A stretch of 64,000 nucleotides of DNA from Chrysogorgia sp. JL179-B06 (lineage: Eukaryota > Cnidaria > Anthozoa > Scleralcyonacea > Chrysogorgiidae), in the NCBI GenBank assembly GCA_035772405.1, contig JAYKKM010000041.1, positions 992,001 to 1,056,000 on the forward strand. The letters are read 5' to 3'. The notes beneath the pieces were generated by a model, which saw only the letters and a list, made by a program, of their open reading frames with translations, was not told where the DNA came from and ran no database searches. Position numbers and translations under genes: made by a program. This document shows positions 10,501 to 43,301 of this stretch, one piece after another (positions within the stretch are counted from its first letter, which is position 1; each line of letters begins with the position of its first letter).

Positions 10501-12453
10501 TTTGTTAGTCTCAGTATCAGTATCTTACTAGCCTCCAAACATTTCTTAATTGGGAGAAGTTGTATTCAAGTGCATTATAATGTCTGTGAGAATTTAACTT
10601 ACAGGTATATGTAATCTATGGATTCTCCAGAGAAAAATTGTAATACATATCTAATCTTGTCAGCCAGAAATTTCATCTTCATAGACTTTTTGCTGTTAAA
10701 GTTGATTGGAAGTGATGTCACAAGAGGCATTTTTGTGGTAAGTAATAAAAGAAAGCTGGTTTGGGAGATTGTAAAGAGGTTTTCATGCAGACAGATGCCT
10801 GCTATGACATCACTTACGTCAACTTTAACAGCAAAAAAGTCTATGAAGATGATATTTTCTGCTGACAAGATATATTACAATTTTTCTCAGGAGAATCCAT
10901 AGATTACAAATATGTTAAATTCCCACAGACATTATACGACATTTAAAAATGTCAGTTTATCTTTGGTGATCAATTCCTTCATTCTCATTACCTCTATCCT
11001 TGGTGCTGATCACCCCTAGAGATTATTCCCCTTAAGATTTCATTGGTCGGACTGTCATAATCCCAGATAAATACTATTATTTATTTTGATGAATTTGTTC
11101 TGAATGATATCAAATGCTTCCAAAGACTTATTTTCCCTACTACGGTATAAGTAAATATACATATTTAAAGTTTTTACTGTTTCCATGCCAACATCGCCAG
11201 ATTGTTCAAACATGGATTATTAGCTTAATTCTGGATTAGGGAAAATTTACAAACAGATTGCGAGGAGAAAATTTCTTTCATAATTTATGGTATAAATTGT
11301 CAGAGTAAGGTTTGTCCCTCTGGGGGAGGTTTCGCCTCAATTAGTCAGATCATGCTGATTTGATGTTAACCTAGCCTGTATCAGTGATGGATTTACAGGG
11401 GGTGCACACCCCCCCCCCTGGCCTTGACCAAGGGGGTGCAGGGGGTGCCAATTGCCTTGTCAAATCCAATTGTTTTGGATTTGGCAAGGCAATTGTCAAA
11501 TAAAAATAAAATAGAGACAAAATAAGATAATAGCATGACAACATACAATAGTTAGACAATTCAAATTGCAAGCAAGTCTTCAATCTTCAGTACAGCTTGG
11601 CGGGGGCTGTGTCCCCAGACCCCTGCCGTAGCTCCCTCCCTCAGTATTTTAAGAGAAATCGAGGTAAAAGTCGACTTAATTTATGTAATTTCTCCCTCCG
11701 ATATCTAATCCACCGTCTCGGTGCTGATTTCCTTTGTTTTTGGCTCACAAATCATACCGTGTACAACTCAATATCCAGCAGATAAATTTGTATGATATAA
11801 TACTACATAGTTTTGATAGCAAGGGGTCTTGTTCACTGGATTAGCTATTTGGCTTTTGAACAACTGGTGTATTTTAAGCTCAAAATTCCCTGTTATCTCG
11901 GACAAAGACAGCATTTCTATATCTCGTGATGAATAATCAAATTCGAGACTAAAGTCTATTAAAAGTAAAAGCACACGCAACCTTATTTAATTTGAATAAT
12001 AAAAGACGCAACGTATTAATTATAACTTGCCATGTTTACTATTTAAAAAACAAACTAATTTCTTTTCACATTGTGTAAAATGTTTTATAGTTAACACCTA
12101 TACGCCTTTCTTATGAGTTATGTATTATAAACAGCTCCAGTTTCGCTATTATGTAAAAGGTAGGGCGCGCCTTGCAGTTGTATATTTATAAACAGACTAT
12201 AATTCGAGCTATAATTAACAAATTAAACTTAAATATAAATCTCAGAGTCTAGTATCATTTACCTGTCGCATAAATACTGAAGCGCTACGTGTAGACACTC
12301 GCCTCTCACTTCGTCCTTTGTGCAGTGAAACGACGCAGGTTTAGTGGGAAGTTCACGGACTTCGGTTAGTACAACATCGCATGTCTTCTCTGTGAACGAC
12401 TCGATGAAACTCCTGGCTGATTTCACCTCGTCATCTGTCAGTTCGACGCTCAT
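4538..12453 (-). CDS. PPM1E/PPM1F: PP2C-family Ser/Thr phosphatase, PPM1E/PPM1F (POPX) type, complete, 7 exons
   Basis: This is a metal-dependent protein phosphatase of the PPM1E/F group, which dephosphorylates kinases such as PAK and CaMKII. Exons (minus): 12453-12263, 10269-10112, 9287-9085, 7969-7781, 7117-6974, 6024-5868, 4905-4538. They sum to 1410 bp (469 aa), and every junction has GT-AG borders with agreeing phases. Human PPM1F is about the same length. Catalytic motifs by residue: TRRKMEDKH 162-170 (metal-binding Glu/Asp), VFDGHGG 194-200, SGTTG 251-255, LGDSQ 270-274, [12 protein letters not shown] 317-328, CDGLWD 357-362, SSDNIT 399-404. All metal ligands are present, so the enzyme should be active. 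Residues about 102-112 are a poly-Asp/Glu run encoded by a trinucleotide repeat; the tail after 410 is acidic. The introns hold a polypurine tract, a 24-bp minisatellite, MITEs and retroelement pieces. Assignment to the common ancestor of PPM1E and PPM1F, and not to one of them, is inference. Confidence 0.93.
5060..5610 (+). repeat. Polypurine (GGAAGGAA)n tract
   Basis: About 550 bp of almost pure A/G on the plus strand, built from GGAAGGAA, GGGAGGAA and GAAGGAAG variants, in the last intron of the phosphatase gene (pyrimidine-rich in the transcript). It gives long open frames of Arg/Glu/Gly/Lys or Ser/Phe/Leu/Pro in all frames, which are artefacts. Such tracts can form triplex (H-DNA). Confidence 0.9.
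6065..6576. mobile_element. MITE with long inverted repeats and TTAA target duplication
   Basis: Ends read TTAA-AGGGACACTCCGGCC at 6065 and GGCCGGAGTATCCCT-TTAA ending at 6576. The arms match for roughly 180 bp each way, e.g. CATATGAAAGATCTTACTGA near 6100 and its inverse near 6520. A TTAA duplication is the mark of piggyBac-type insertion. No coding capacity. Confidence 0.8.
6645..6912 (-). repeat. LINE C-terminal fragment
   Basis: The minus strand contains a [12 protein letters not shown] stretch near 6690, the same family as the fragment at 26071-26290, with the shared text GTGTTCAGGGAGAGAGTTCC. Frameshifted remnant next to exon 5 of the phosphatase gene. Confidence 0.55.
7430..7740 (-). 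repeat. Penelope-like element fragment (GIY-YIG endonuclease part)
   Basis: This is nearly the same sequence as 12860-13260. The minus strand encodes the core of a GIY-YIG endonuclease ([17 protein letters not shown] near 7510-7550), which in animals marks Penelope-like retroelements. It is shorter and more decayed than the other copy and sits in the intron between exons 4 and 5 of the phosphatase gene. Confidence 0.65.
8160..8955. repeat. 24-bp minisatellite inside the PP2C gene
   Basis: About 33 units of a 24-bp repeat (CATCATCCATTGGCTTAGCC plus TCCT), some shortened to 21 or 15 bp. A variant stretch containing GGCTTACTGTAGCC recurs 284 bp apart (8365 and 8649), so a block of about a dozen units was duplicated as one piece. 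In one minus-strand frame each unit encodes MDDEEAKP, but units of other lengths and frameshifts break the frame. It lies in the intron between exons 3 and 4. Confidence 0.9.
9246..9560. repeat. 104-bp tandem duplication carrying an exon's splice acceptor
   Basis: Three head-to-tail copies start near 9254, 9358 and 9462 (AGCTTCCACAGCCAGCCTTC ... GAACTTACTTGAAGCTATT). The first copy overlaps the 5' end of phosphatase exon 3 and its acceptor (9290-9287); the others repeat the acceptor and about 35 bp of exon upstream. Decayed echoes (GCTATTAGCTTCATA) run to 9670, and a further partial copy lies at 9847-9930. Confidence 0.85.
10570..10945. mobile_element. MITE with long inverted repeats
   Basis: Inverted ends ATAATGTCTGTGAGAATTTA near 10577 and its partner near 10915-10938. 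Inner arms include GACTTTTTGCTGTTAAAGTT and AACTTTAACAGCAAAAAAGT. The inner part is shared with the MITE at 15785-16060 (CTGACAAGATATATTA), so the two are related. No coding capacity. Confidence 0.7.
10950..12262. other. Phosphatase intron 1, mostly unassigned
   Basis: Largely AT-rich sequence without recognisable coding. At 11378-11470 there is a C/G-run block (GGATTTACAGGGGGTGCACA) with inverted AATTGCCTTG / CAAGGCAATT pieces that looks like the end of a short DNA element. Around 11590-11640 is a further GC-rich scrap. Nothing else is supported. Confidence 0.4.
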
Positions 12454-12689
12454 GGGGAAATACGTACAATTAGCGTTGCTACACCAGCAATTGTCATGGG
12501 AGAGAATCCGAAGAATAAGCTATGTTAATCCCGTTGTACAAGTTTGCAAGCTATCTATGGCAGCTAGACAAACGTTGATGAAAATTAATAGCATTGTTTG
12601 CCTTTGAGGAGTGTATTAACATCAATGTTGACATAGCGTGAGGTACACGAGCGTTGCACGCGGGTTGGACACGCGAGATCGCGCATTCA

Positions 12690-13260
12690 TCAGACAGTGT
12701 CTTCATCAGGGGTGATCGTTGTAAAGTTAGGAGTACACTCTCATTGAAGCGATGATGACGTTATCTATTAACAAGATGCAAATAAGCTTCTGGTAATAAA
12801 CCACCGTCATCGCGATTCAATGGGGCGTGTGCGCTATTGATACTGCCAAGTCTCCAGACAACGTCTCTGATTGTACCGCGGATTAGTGGCGATAATTTTG
12901 GAATTTTCCCACGCAATCTCTCATGGTTGGTTACGCACGCGTGCTCCGACAAAGCAGAATTTTCCTTTTTTTAAAAGAAAACAGCTTTTTGGTGTTCTTT
13001 CAAACGCGTACGAAACTGACGTTTAGCCTGACCGATGTACTCCTGATCACAGTCATTGCACGGAATGGAATAAATAGCGTTTTTCCTCTGTTCCTTCGCA
13101 ATACGATCACCCCTGCTGAAGACACTAGATTGTAGTGTCGAAACGTTTCGTCATTGACAGTAACTTTAAAAGTAACGTTCAAAAAACTTTTTAAAGCCAG
13201 AGTAGCGTCAAACTATGTCTGATTTATCACCTGGTTGCGTTGGGAAATTATGTGTTAATA
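12690..13260 (-). repeat. Penelope-like retroelement fragment with GIY-YIG endonuclease
   Basis: Read from 13110 towards 12760 on the minus strand, the frames give [18 protein letters not shown], then TRLKEHQKAV, SEHACVTNHE and PLNRDDGGLLPE. This is the order of a GIY-YIG nuclease (YIG near 13035, the Arg of KRQFRTR, then the conserved Glu/His and Asn segments) as found at the C-terminus of Penelope-like reverse transcriptases. It is broken by frameshifts. Hammerhead-like motifs flank it. It lies between METTL16 and the phosphatase gene; a second copy is in a phosphatase intron. Confidence 0.75.
13114..13153 (+). ncRNA. Hammerhead-ribozyme-like motif at the edge of the Penelope-like element
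   Basis: The plus strand has CTGCTGA, a perfect 7-bp stem II (GACACTA / TAGTGTC around GATTG), GAAAC and a minimal stem III ending GTC. This follows the hammerhead order CUGANGA - stem II - GAAA - stem III - cleavage C. One invariant core base is changed (A to C in CUGAUGA), so it is probably inactive. A CTGATGAAGACACTG copy lies inverted at about 12690-12710. Hammerheads are known in Penelope-like elements. Confidence 0.45.
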
Positions 13261-13438
13261 TATTGGATGATTTTTGTAAGGAAATATATTCTGATTGTAT
13301 GTTACGAAGCCTGAAAATAGTTTGTATTAAAAGTTTATTATTTTACTCTGCAACGACTTAGCTTGGTACCGTCGAGTTTTAAAGTCAAGCGGAACTATTG
13401 GTTCTAATTAAATAAATTTATTTCATTCAATATCTCTC

Positions 13439-34957
<21,519 letters not shown>

Positions 34958-35300
34958 TACAGTATTGATTATTATTATTGCATTTAGAGTACTACACGCA
35001 TCTGATCATCACAATGTCACATTTTAAACTGTGATCAGACTGAAAACCTGGCGGCCATCTTGGAGTTACAACGCTTCCCGTCATACTTTGCGAATTGCGA
35101 GTTCACTTTCACAGTTTCACTTATTTTTTTTCTTTTTCGGGGGCTTTTTTCGGGTGAAGGCTAAAAGGGATGACTCAAAAGGACCTTCACATTTTTTAGA
35201 ACTACTAATCCTAACCCTAACCACCTTTGTTCCATATAGGCAATCACAAAACCTGAAAACCTGTTCATTTTAGGTACGTACTATTTACCGAAAATCTCGC
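34958..35300 (-). promoter_or_regulatory. METTL16 upstream region with YY1-like motif
   Basis: On the minus strand CCAAGATGGCCGCCAGG (35046-35062) is a good match to the YY1/initiator motif found just downstream of many animal housekeeping start sites; it is about 90 bp upstream of the METTL16 start codon. A CCTAACCCTAACC scrap lies at 35210. Transcription start not determined. Confidence 0.4.
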
Positions 35301-36118
35301 ACGATAACTCGGATAATATTTCACAACGAACTCCAAACGCTTTCACGTATGATTTGATTAAGGCGATTTATATATGTATGTGATGTATTTAAAAGATGAA
35401 ACTCACAAAATGCAGGAGTATTGAGTAAACGCCCATGTAAAGGAAAAGCATGAACAGAAAGCACATGATTGTATTGTGCTTGGTTGTTCCGCGCACTGCA
35501 TGTTGGGTCTATCTAAAAGTCCGACCACAATGCAATGCGCTAAAGCAATATTTGAAAAAAGCCCAACATTATTTAGGTCTGCTGCCTTGCTCGCTCGCTT
35601 CAGGCTCGCTCGCTGCGGCAGCAACAATATTTAGCTATTATTTCAGGTGATTTGAGGTCGCAAAGCATTCTGGTAAAATGTACAGCCTTTTCGGTACCGT
35701 CCTTAGACAACTTGCCCTTTTCTATGAGCAATAGTCAATTCGGCTCCACTTTCGCTCAAAACGTCAATATTTCGTTCCTAAAATCTCGACAGTTTACTAC
35801 CTTTATCCAAAATACTGCCTGCGCAGCACTTTACTTCTTCACTGCTCATAGAAAACTCTGGCTTGTTGTCTAATTGATAAATAGTAAATAGTAAATAGCA
35901 ATAGTAATAGTAATTATTGGGGGAAGAAAAGATCCCTAAACATGCAAATTAAAATTAGTGGCTCAGGTTATATACAACTTGTTTATATCTTTGTCTAAGT
36001 CAAGGCTACGACCACCGTGTGTAATTTAATTCAAATAATAAGAATAATGATAATCCTCTTCCATTTCGTTCCACAATTGTATTCCTGTTCACGTTTTTTC
36101 CAAGCTATTCATCTAAAC
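35301..36118. other. Spacer between METTL16 and receptor C
   Basis: No gene recognised. A small inverted pair (TTCTATGAGCAATAG at 35720 and CACTGCTCATAGAA near 35840) brackets 120 bp, and CTCGCTCGCTTCAGGCTCGC is a short repeat at 35587-35606. Otherwise AT-rich. Confidence 0.4.
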
Positions 36119-37839
36119 CTATTGACTCAGACCCTGTTCAGGCACATATGGTTTCCATTTATTTTCACAGTTATCACGATCATGCCTTTCCTCATCTCCT
36201 GCCGATTCATTTTCTTCCATTGAATGAACCAAATTGTTCGCGTCATTTTCAGTTGCAACATTTCTTGCTTGTTGACCTTGTTGCGGACTGCGTTGCCGGA
36301 AACATCCGATTCCAACTGCGAGTATAACCAGTACAACGCTCAGCCCCGGTATTAAGATGAACAATAGCAAGTGGTCAGTCTTGTTTCCATCGACACTAAC
36401 TAAAATTAAAACACGGAATAATATCGTAATTATAGATAGATATATAAGATTTTATTATTTATTTTATATATATATATAAAAAAATAAAAATAAAATAATG
36501 TTCTATTAAAATTAATCTACTTGGAACCCAAACCCCGCCAGGACAATAACTGATCCCCTAGTGGACAGGAAAAACAACAGGAGGAAGACGCGACAAATTT
36601 AGTGATTCCATGAGTGGCGGATCCAGGGGGGTTCCGAGGGTTCCATGGAGCCGAGCATGTTCTTTACGCTCGAAATAATAATCTGTTGTTCCGTTTTTGT
36701 AATTATTTATTCTACTTTATAGAAATATATCTTAGAAATGACGAGATGCACGGTTAAAAATGGGATTTGTTCAAAAGTGCTCTCGAAATGCAGGACATGG
36801 AGTGTCGGATCCAGGATTTTGAAAAGGGGGTTCCTAGCTCAGTCCTAAGTGACGACACATTTCTTGCGGGTCTGGGGGCATGTATCCCAGAAAATTTTTG
36901 AATTTTGTTGCTCGAAAACAGCATGTCCTGCATTTCGAGGGCACTTTTGAACAAATCCCATTTTTTAACAGTGTATCTCATCATTTTCAAGATATATTTC
37001 TATAAAGTATATAGAATAAATAATTACAAAAACAGAACAACAGTTTATTTAACAAAGTAGAATATTAACTGATTACAAAAATAAACAACTGCTGTCAATT
37101 ATTTCGTGGCGTAAAGAACATGCTCGGCTTCAGAAAGGGGGATCCATGGAACCCTCGAAACCCCCCTGGATCCGCCACTAAAATGCTGTTTTGGAGAACC
37201 AAAATTGAGAGGCTAATGTGGTACGTAGCACCGAGTCTAGTGCCTACAGTATATTGATAGCCTATATACCCCAGCCTTATGTGTTGTTTTCCTTTCTATA
37301 TCGCGATAATGGCCGACTCAGCAGTTAGCGATTGCATCATCGTTCCCTGCGCAGGATAAAATGTATCATACGATGACGTAATGTTGCGGTTGCACTGCGA
37401 GTCGATGGTGCATAACAAACAATAAAAACTTATAAAAAATATATTTTAATACTACTTACGAATTACGACAACCGAATATCGGTTCATAATATATCGGTTA
37501 ATAGGTATTACTAAATTACTAAACAAATACGCCACACAACCAGCCAATTTTTGGTGTAACCGAGGCATAAATAAACTGACTGTTAAATTTTGTAATGACG
37601 AAAATCACGCTAAAATCCGAGGACTTACTTGGACAAGAAGCTGCGAGGCAACATTTAATGTCGGCCGGTGCTTCGCTATAACAGCTGTACGGACAATCCA
37701 CACAACCGGGTACTATCGATGCAAAGTAACTTCCTCTTGTACAAGATTCGCAAGAAGTGTCGCCTTCATTTATACTTTCAGCAGCCCCAGCGAGAGCAGT
37801 TAGTAACAGGTAAACGAACGAATAAGCTTTCTCCTTCAT
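36119..37839 (-). CDS. Small BCMA-like TNF-receptor-type membrane protein (receptor C)
   Basis: Two exons on the minus strand, 37839-37629 and 36399-36119, joined in phase 1 (donor GTAAGT, acceptor TTTTAG); 163 aa. Signal peptide about 1-21; cysteine-rich domain with Cys 30, 33, 46, 49, 53, 63, 64, 69. The spacing C33-x12-C46-x2-C49-x3-C53 with GSYFASIVPG between the first two is the spacing I know for the BCMA ligand-binding domain. An NKT glycosylation site (76-78) stands just before the membrane helix (about 81-104). The tail of 59 residues has SMEEN at 130-134, which fits the TRAF consensus (P/S/A/T)-x-(Q/E)-E. It lies 1.16 kb upstream of METTL16 in the same orientation. Its intron contains a 567-bp hairpin MITE. 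Exon layout and domain order match receptors A and B; receptor function and ligand are inferred. Confidence 0.85.
36613..37179. mobile_element. Hairpin MITE with AGTGGCGGATCCAGG ends
   Basis: AGTGGCGGATCCAGGGGGGT at 36613 is inverted at 37160-37179 (ACCCCCCTGGATCCGCCACT, with one base differing in places). The inner arms match too (TGAACAAATCCCATTTTTAA and its inverse). A second, nested start (GTGTCGGATCCAGGATTTTG) lies at 36799, so one copy may sit in another. It is in the intron of receptor C. Confidence 0.8.
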
Positions 37840-38446
37840 CTTGACGGATCAAACCAAAATTATTCGATCTTTCCACTCAAATCGTGAAGATAAGGTCCGT
37901 AATCTGCTACGCGGGTTACAAGTACAGTACTGTAGCTGGCCTACTTAGGTAATCACAATAGCCATGCATTATACATTGCCGTGGTCTGCATAATAAGCAC
38001 TGCATGCTACTGATATGGGGACTATAATTACTAGGGCGAGACTTTTACCGATTTTAAAAGACATTGGCAATGGCAACAAAAAATAAATACATTTTAGATC
38101 AAAGTACGTAATGCACTAGTCAATTGAAACTACGGACCTCGGACCCCTGGGACTATATGCGGGGATTTTAACATTTCACGAATGTTAAAAACCCGGCTCA
38201 AAAATATCAGTTCAGTTGTTCAAGTTGTTAAAATACCCACGGGCATAAAGATTTAGTTTTCCCTGATTTTCACAGTTTTCAATAAGTTTTCAATCAGAAA
38301 ACATTTATAAGTTTAATATTCTTACAACAAACGTAACACAAAAAAGGTTAAGGCTTTCTATTTGTTTTGATCATTTCGTCTTAATAACTGTTCTTTCAAA
38401 ACTGATTTTTTTTCGCATGGGCTTGTACTTCGAGAAGAACCACGAA
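37840..38446. other. Upstream of receptor C
   Basis: Probable promoter side of receptor C. No TATA or CCAAT cluster stands out and no other gene is visible. Confidence 0.35.
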
Positions 38447-39183
38447 CCGGTGTGGCGGTCTGAGATTGTCACCGTGCTGAGATTGTATGTTTACTTAGTG
38501 CGCATGCTCGAAAAGTGGTTACAATCTCAGCATGCGCAAGAACGGTCCAAGATTGTCACCGTGCTCAGATTGTACCGACCAAACGATTGACTCATGACAT
38601 TTTCAGTTTGTGGATAATTTTCCAGGAAGAAATCTAGAAATTAGTTGAATATTAAATCCTGTTGTTGAAAGTTGAAACATTGGCATGGCGTTTAATCTTG
38701 GCTCAAATCGCTCAACCAAAGTTACCTAGCTCAAACCTTTTGCCAAATTCCGATTGCGCCTTATCGAAAGGAATGAGCAAAGTCTTGTATGTGCGAAAAT
38801 TCGTTCAAATAAAAATAGCTGATACCTCAACATCATTATCATGCGGACTATCAACCGGAACAATATAATATCGTATTGGTAACGAATTAAGTTGCTTTTA
38901 TAAACACCACAAATGTAAAACTGGTTGTAGAAAATTGTGAACATGGAAGTCGAGAACCTGTAGACTTAATAAACAACTACATTAAACAAGTTTATCTATA
39001 ATGGGCAAAATTATCCGAGATAGCTTTCCTAGATAATTCTACCGACATATTATATTTTCTTCAAAAGCATGATTTATGCAAATGAGCAATCTTAGCACGG
39101 GAGATATTTATTACAGGCCCAAACGGTCAGTGCGCATGTCCAGGACAATCTCAGCACGGTACAATCTCAGACCGCCACACCGG
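38447..39183. mobile_element. DNA transposon with ~39-bp inverted ends
   Basis: CCGGTGTGGCGGTCTGAGAT (38447) continues as TGTCACCGTGCTGAGATTGT. The right end is the inverse with one base deleted (to 39183). Inside each end the motif GATTGT.ACCGTGCTGAGA is repeated. The interior has no recognisable transposase. No unambiguous target duplication was visible. Confidence 0.75.
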
Positions 39184-39967
39184 CTTTGATGGATCTTTCA
39201 AACGACCGACACATCGAATGTGAAACCAACAATAATAGTCCAATTGTAAAAAGCATAACAAAAGTTTGAATTTAATAGTAGGATTTCCTTTTTCGTGGAC
39301 AATAAATTGAACGTATCCAAGATATTTTATCCGTTGCGCCATCCGTAGCGCCAACCGTAGCGCCAACCGTAGCGCCATCCGTAGCGCCATCCGTAGCGCC
39401 ATCCGTAGCGCCATCCGTAGCGCCAACCGTAGCGCCATCCGTAGCGCCAACAGATACATTTCTCTGCTCTAAATCTCATGAGTTTCATTTGTTTGTATTT
39501 AAAGATTTTTTTATTATATAAAGACATTGCCATTTTAGTAATATTGTAGTTTTGTAGTTACGTTAGTTAGATTTTTTTAATATCTTGTAATTTTTAGCTG
39601 TTTTATAATAATGAATTATTATGTAATAATTTTAATATTTTACAATTTCATGTAATTATCACGCCCCTTTAGTTGTATGGGGTTAGCGTGTTGAAATAAA
39701 GTTAGCGCCATCCGTAGCGCCAACCGTAGCGCCAACCGTAGCGCCATCCGTAGTGGAACCGTAGCGCCAACCATAGCCCATCCGTAGCGCTTAAACGCGG
39801 CATTTCCTGTACATTTTTAGTGTAATGTTGTCTTGTTAATCACTGTTTGTCATCTAATGTTCAGCATCTTTCAAAAACCGTTTATTTTAGTGATTTTAGT
39901 TTTTATTATTTTGTTAAATTTTATTCTTAAAGGGGGAAATTAGCAATTAGCCGATAATCGTCTACGC

Positions 39968-40060
39968 AAGCTTCCGTGGCCGAACTGGTAAGGCGTGTGA
40001 CTGCGAGGTCACGCCTATCGGTTCCGAGTGTCCGCGGAACTAAGCAAGCAATCCGAGCCA
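39968..40060 (+). repeat. tRNA-like SINE, family 4, within the satellite (4 copies)
   Basis: TGGCCGAACTGGTAAGGCG (A box) and CGGTTCCGAGTGTCC (B box with one extra C) with GTGACTGCGAGGTC between. Other copies are at 41718-41810 (plus; B box GGTTCGAGTGTCC) and inverted at 40425-40520 and 42225-42310. The head looks like a Leu/Ser-type tRNA with no variable arm. Each is followed by GAACTAAGCAAGCAATCC. Because they come in alternating orientation with the same flanks, they are probably parts of the amplified block. Confidence 0.65.
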
Positions 40061-43000
40061 CAGAAAAAAAGGCAGAAAGTGGCAAGAAATTAAAGAAAAA
40101 AAGAAAGAAAATAAAAAATAATAGAAAAAAAGAAGAATATTAGAAAAAAGAAGAAATAATAAGAAAAAAATGAAGAAAATTTATTTCATTTGAGGTTGAA
40201 GCTTTATATACACTTTTGTTTTGTTATGTTTATCTTTACGGCCTATTGGAATATCACTTTTTTGTTGTAAATAGTTTATTGGTGAAATAGTACCGTGATT
40301 AAATAAAATTCTAATAATAAATCCGTAGCGCAAAACATTTGAAACGCTGCATTTCCTGTACAATTTTAGTGTAATGTAATATTTCTCTTTTTTCTTTCAT
40401 TTTTTGCCACCTTTTGCCTTCAATATGACTCGGATTCCTTGCTTAGCTCCGCGGACACTCGAACTGATAGGCGTTGACCTCGCAGTCACACGCCTTACCA
40501 GTTCGGCCACGGAAGCTTGCGTTGACAAATATCGGCTAATTGCTAATTTCCCCCTTTAAGAATAAAATTTAACAAAATAATAAAAACTAAAATCACTAAA
40601 ATAAACGGTTTTTGAAAGATACTGAACATTATATGACAAACAGTGATTAACAAGACAACATTACACTAAAAATGTACAGGAAATGCAGCGTTTAAAGACT
40701 TTTGCGCTACGGATGGCGCTAGGGATGGCGCTACGGTTGGCGCTACGGATTAATTATAAAGAAAGAAAAAATGATAGAAAAAAGAGAAATATAGAAGAGA
40801 GAAGAAATAGAAAAGAGAGAAATAGATAAGAAAAAAATGAAGAAAATTTATTTCATTTGAGGTTGAAGCTTTATATACACTTTTGTTTTGTTATTTTTAT
40901 AATTATATTACTTCACGGCCTATTGGAAGATCACTTTTTTTGTTGTAAATAGTTTATTGGTGAAATAGTAACGTGATTAAATAAAATTCTAATAATAAAT
41001 CGGTAGCGCCATCCGTTTCAAAAACCGTTTATTTTAGTGATTATAAATCCGTTTATTTTAGTAATAATAAATCCGTCCGTATCGGGCGCTTGCCGTGCCA
41101 TAATAACTATGATACAGTACAGTACATTACGGTACTATTTCACCAATAAACTATTTACAACAAAAAAGTGATCTTCCAATAGGCCGTGAAGTAATATATA
41201 AAAGTGTATATAAAGCTTCAACCTCAAATGAAATTAATTTTCTTCATTTTTTCCTTATCTATTTCTCTCTTTTCTATTTCTTCTCTCTTCTATATTTATC
41301 TTTTTTACTATCATTTTTTTTTTTATATTTATTACTTCACGGCCTATTGGAAGATCTCTTTTTTTGTTGTCAATAGTTTATTGGTGAAATAGTACCGTGA
41401 TTAAATAAAATTCTAATAATAAATCCGTAGCGCCAACCGTAGCGCCCTCCCTCCCGCCATCCGTAGCGCCATCCGTAGCGCCAACCGTAGCGCCATCCGT
41501 AGCGCCAACCGTAGCGCCATCCGTAGCGCTAAAGTCTTTAAACGCTGCATTTCCTGTACATTTTTAGTGTAATGTTGTCTTGTTAATCACTGTTTGTCAT
41601 CTAATGTTCAGTATCTTTCAAAAACCGTTTATTTTAGTGATTTTAGTTTATATTATTTTGTTAAATTTTATTCTCAAAGGGGGAAATTAGCAATTAGCCG
41701 ATAATCCTCAACGCAAGCTTACGTGGCCGAACTGGTAAGGCGTGTGACTGCGAGGTCAACGCCTATCGGTTCGAGTGTCCGCGGAACTAAGCAAGCAATC
41801 CGGGCCACAGAAAAAAAGGCAGAAGGATGGCAAGAAACTTAAAGAAAAAAAGAAAAGAAAAGAAGAAAGAAGGAATAGAAAAGAAAAGAAATAGATAAGA
41901 AAAAAATGAAGAAATTTTATTTCATTTGAGGTTGAAGCTTTATATACACTTTTGTTTTGTTATGTTTATCTTTACGGCCTATTGTAATATCACTTTTTTG
42001 TTGTAAATAGTTTATTGGTGAAATAGTACCGTGATTAAATAAAATTCTAATAACAAATCCGTAGCGCAAAATATTTGAAACGCTGCATTTCCTGTACATT
42101 TTTAGTGTAATGTAATATTTCTCTTTTTTCTATCAGTTTTCTTTTTTTTTTTTCTTTATTTCCTTTCATTTTTTCTTTCATTTTTTGCCATCATCCTTTT
42201 GCCTTTTCTATGGCTCGGATTCCTTGCTTCGTTCCGCGGACACTCGAACCGATAGGCGTGACTTCCCCCCAGTCACACGCCTTACCAGTTCGGCCACGGA
42301 AGCTTGCGTTGACGATTATCGGCTAATTGCTAATTCCCCTCTTTAAGAATAAAATTTAACAAAATGATAAAAACTAAAATCACTAAAATAAACGGTTTTT
42401 GAAAGATACTGAACATTCGATGACAAACAGTGATTAACAAGACAACATTACACTAAAAATGTACAGGAAATGCAGCGTTTAAAGACTTTTGCGCTACGGA
42501 TGGCGCTACGGATGGCGCTAGGCATGGCGCTACGGTTGGCGCTACGGTTGGCGCTACGGATTAATTATAAAGAAAGAAAAAATGATAGAAAAAAGAGAAA
42601 TATAGAAGAGAGAAGAAATAGAAAAGAGAGAAATAGATAAGAAAAAAATGAAGAAAATTTATTTCATTTGAGGTTGATGCTTTATATACACTTTTGTATT
42701 GTTATTTTTATATATTACTTCACGGCCTATTGGAAGATCACTTTTTTGTTGTAAATAGTTTATTGGTGAAATAGTAACGTGATTAACGTGATTTACCGTT
42801 TATTTTAGTGATTATAAATCCGTTTATTTTAGTAATAATAAATCCGTCCGTATCGGGCGCTTGCCGTGCCATAATAACTATGCCGGATACAGTACAGTAC
42901 ATTACGGTACTATTTCACCAATAAACTATTTACAACAAAAAATTGATCTTCCAATAGGCCGTGAAGTAATATATAAAAGTCTATATAAAGCTTCAACCTC

Positions 43001-43301
43001 AAATGAAATAAATTTTCTTCATTTTTTTCTTATCTATTTCTCTCTTTTCTATTTCTTCTCTTTTCTTTTATATATTACTTCACGGCCTATTGGAAGATCA
43101 CTTTTTTTGTTGTCAATAGTTTATTGGTGAAATAGTACCGTGATTAAATAAAATTCTAATAATAAATCCGTAGCGCCATCCGTAACGCCAACCGTAGCGC
43201 CAACCGTAGCGCCATCCGTAGCGCCATCCGTAGCGCCATCCGTAGCGCCATCCGTAGCGCCAACCGTAGCGCCATCCGTAGCGCCAACCGTAGCGCCAAC
43301 C

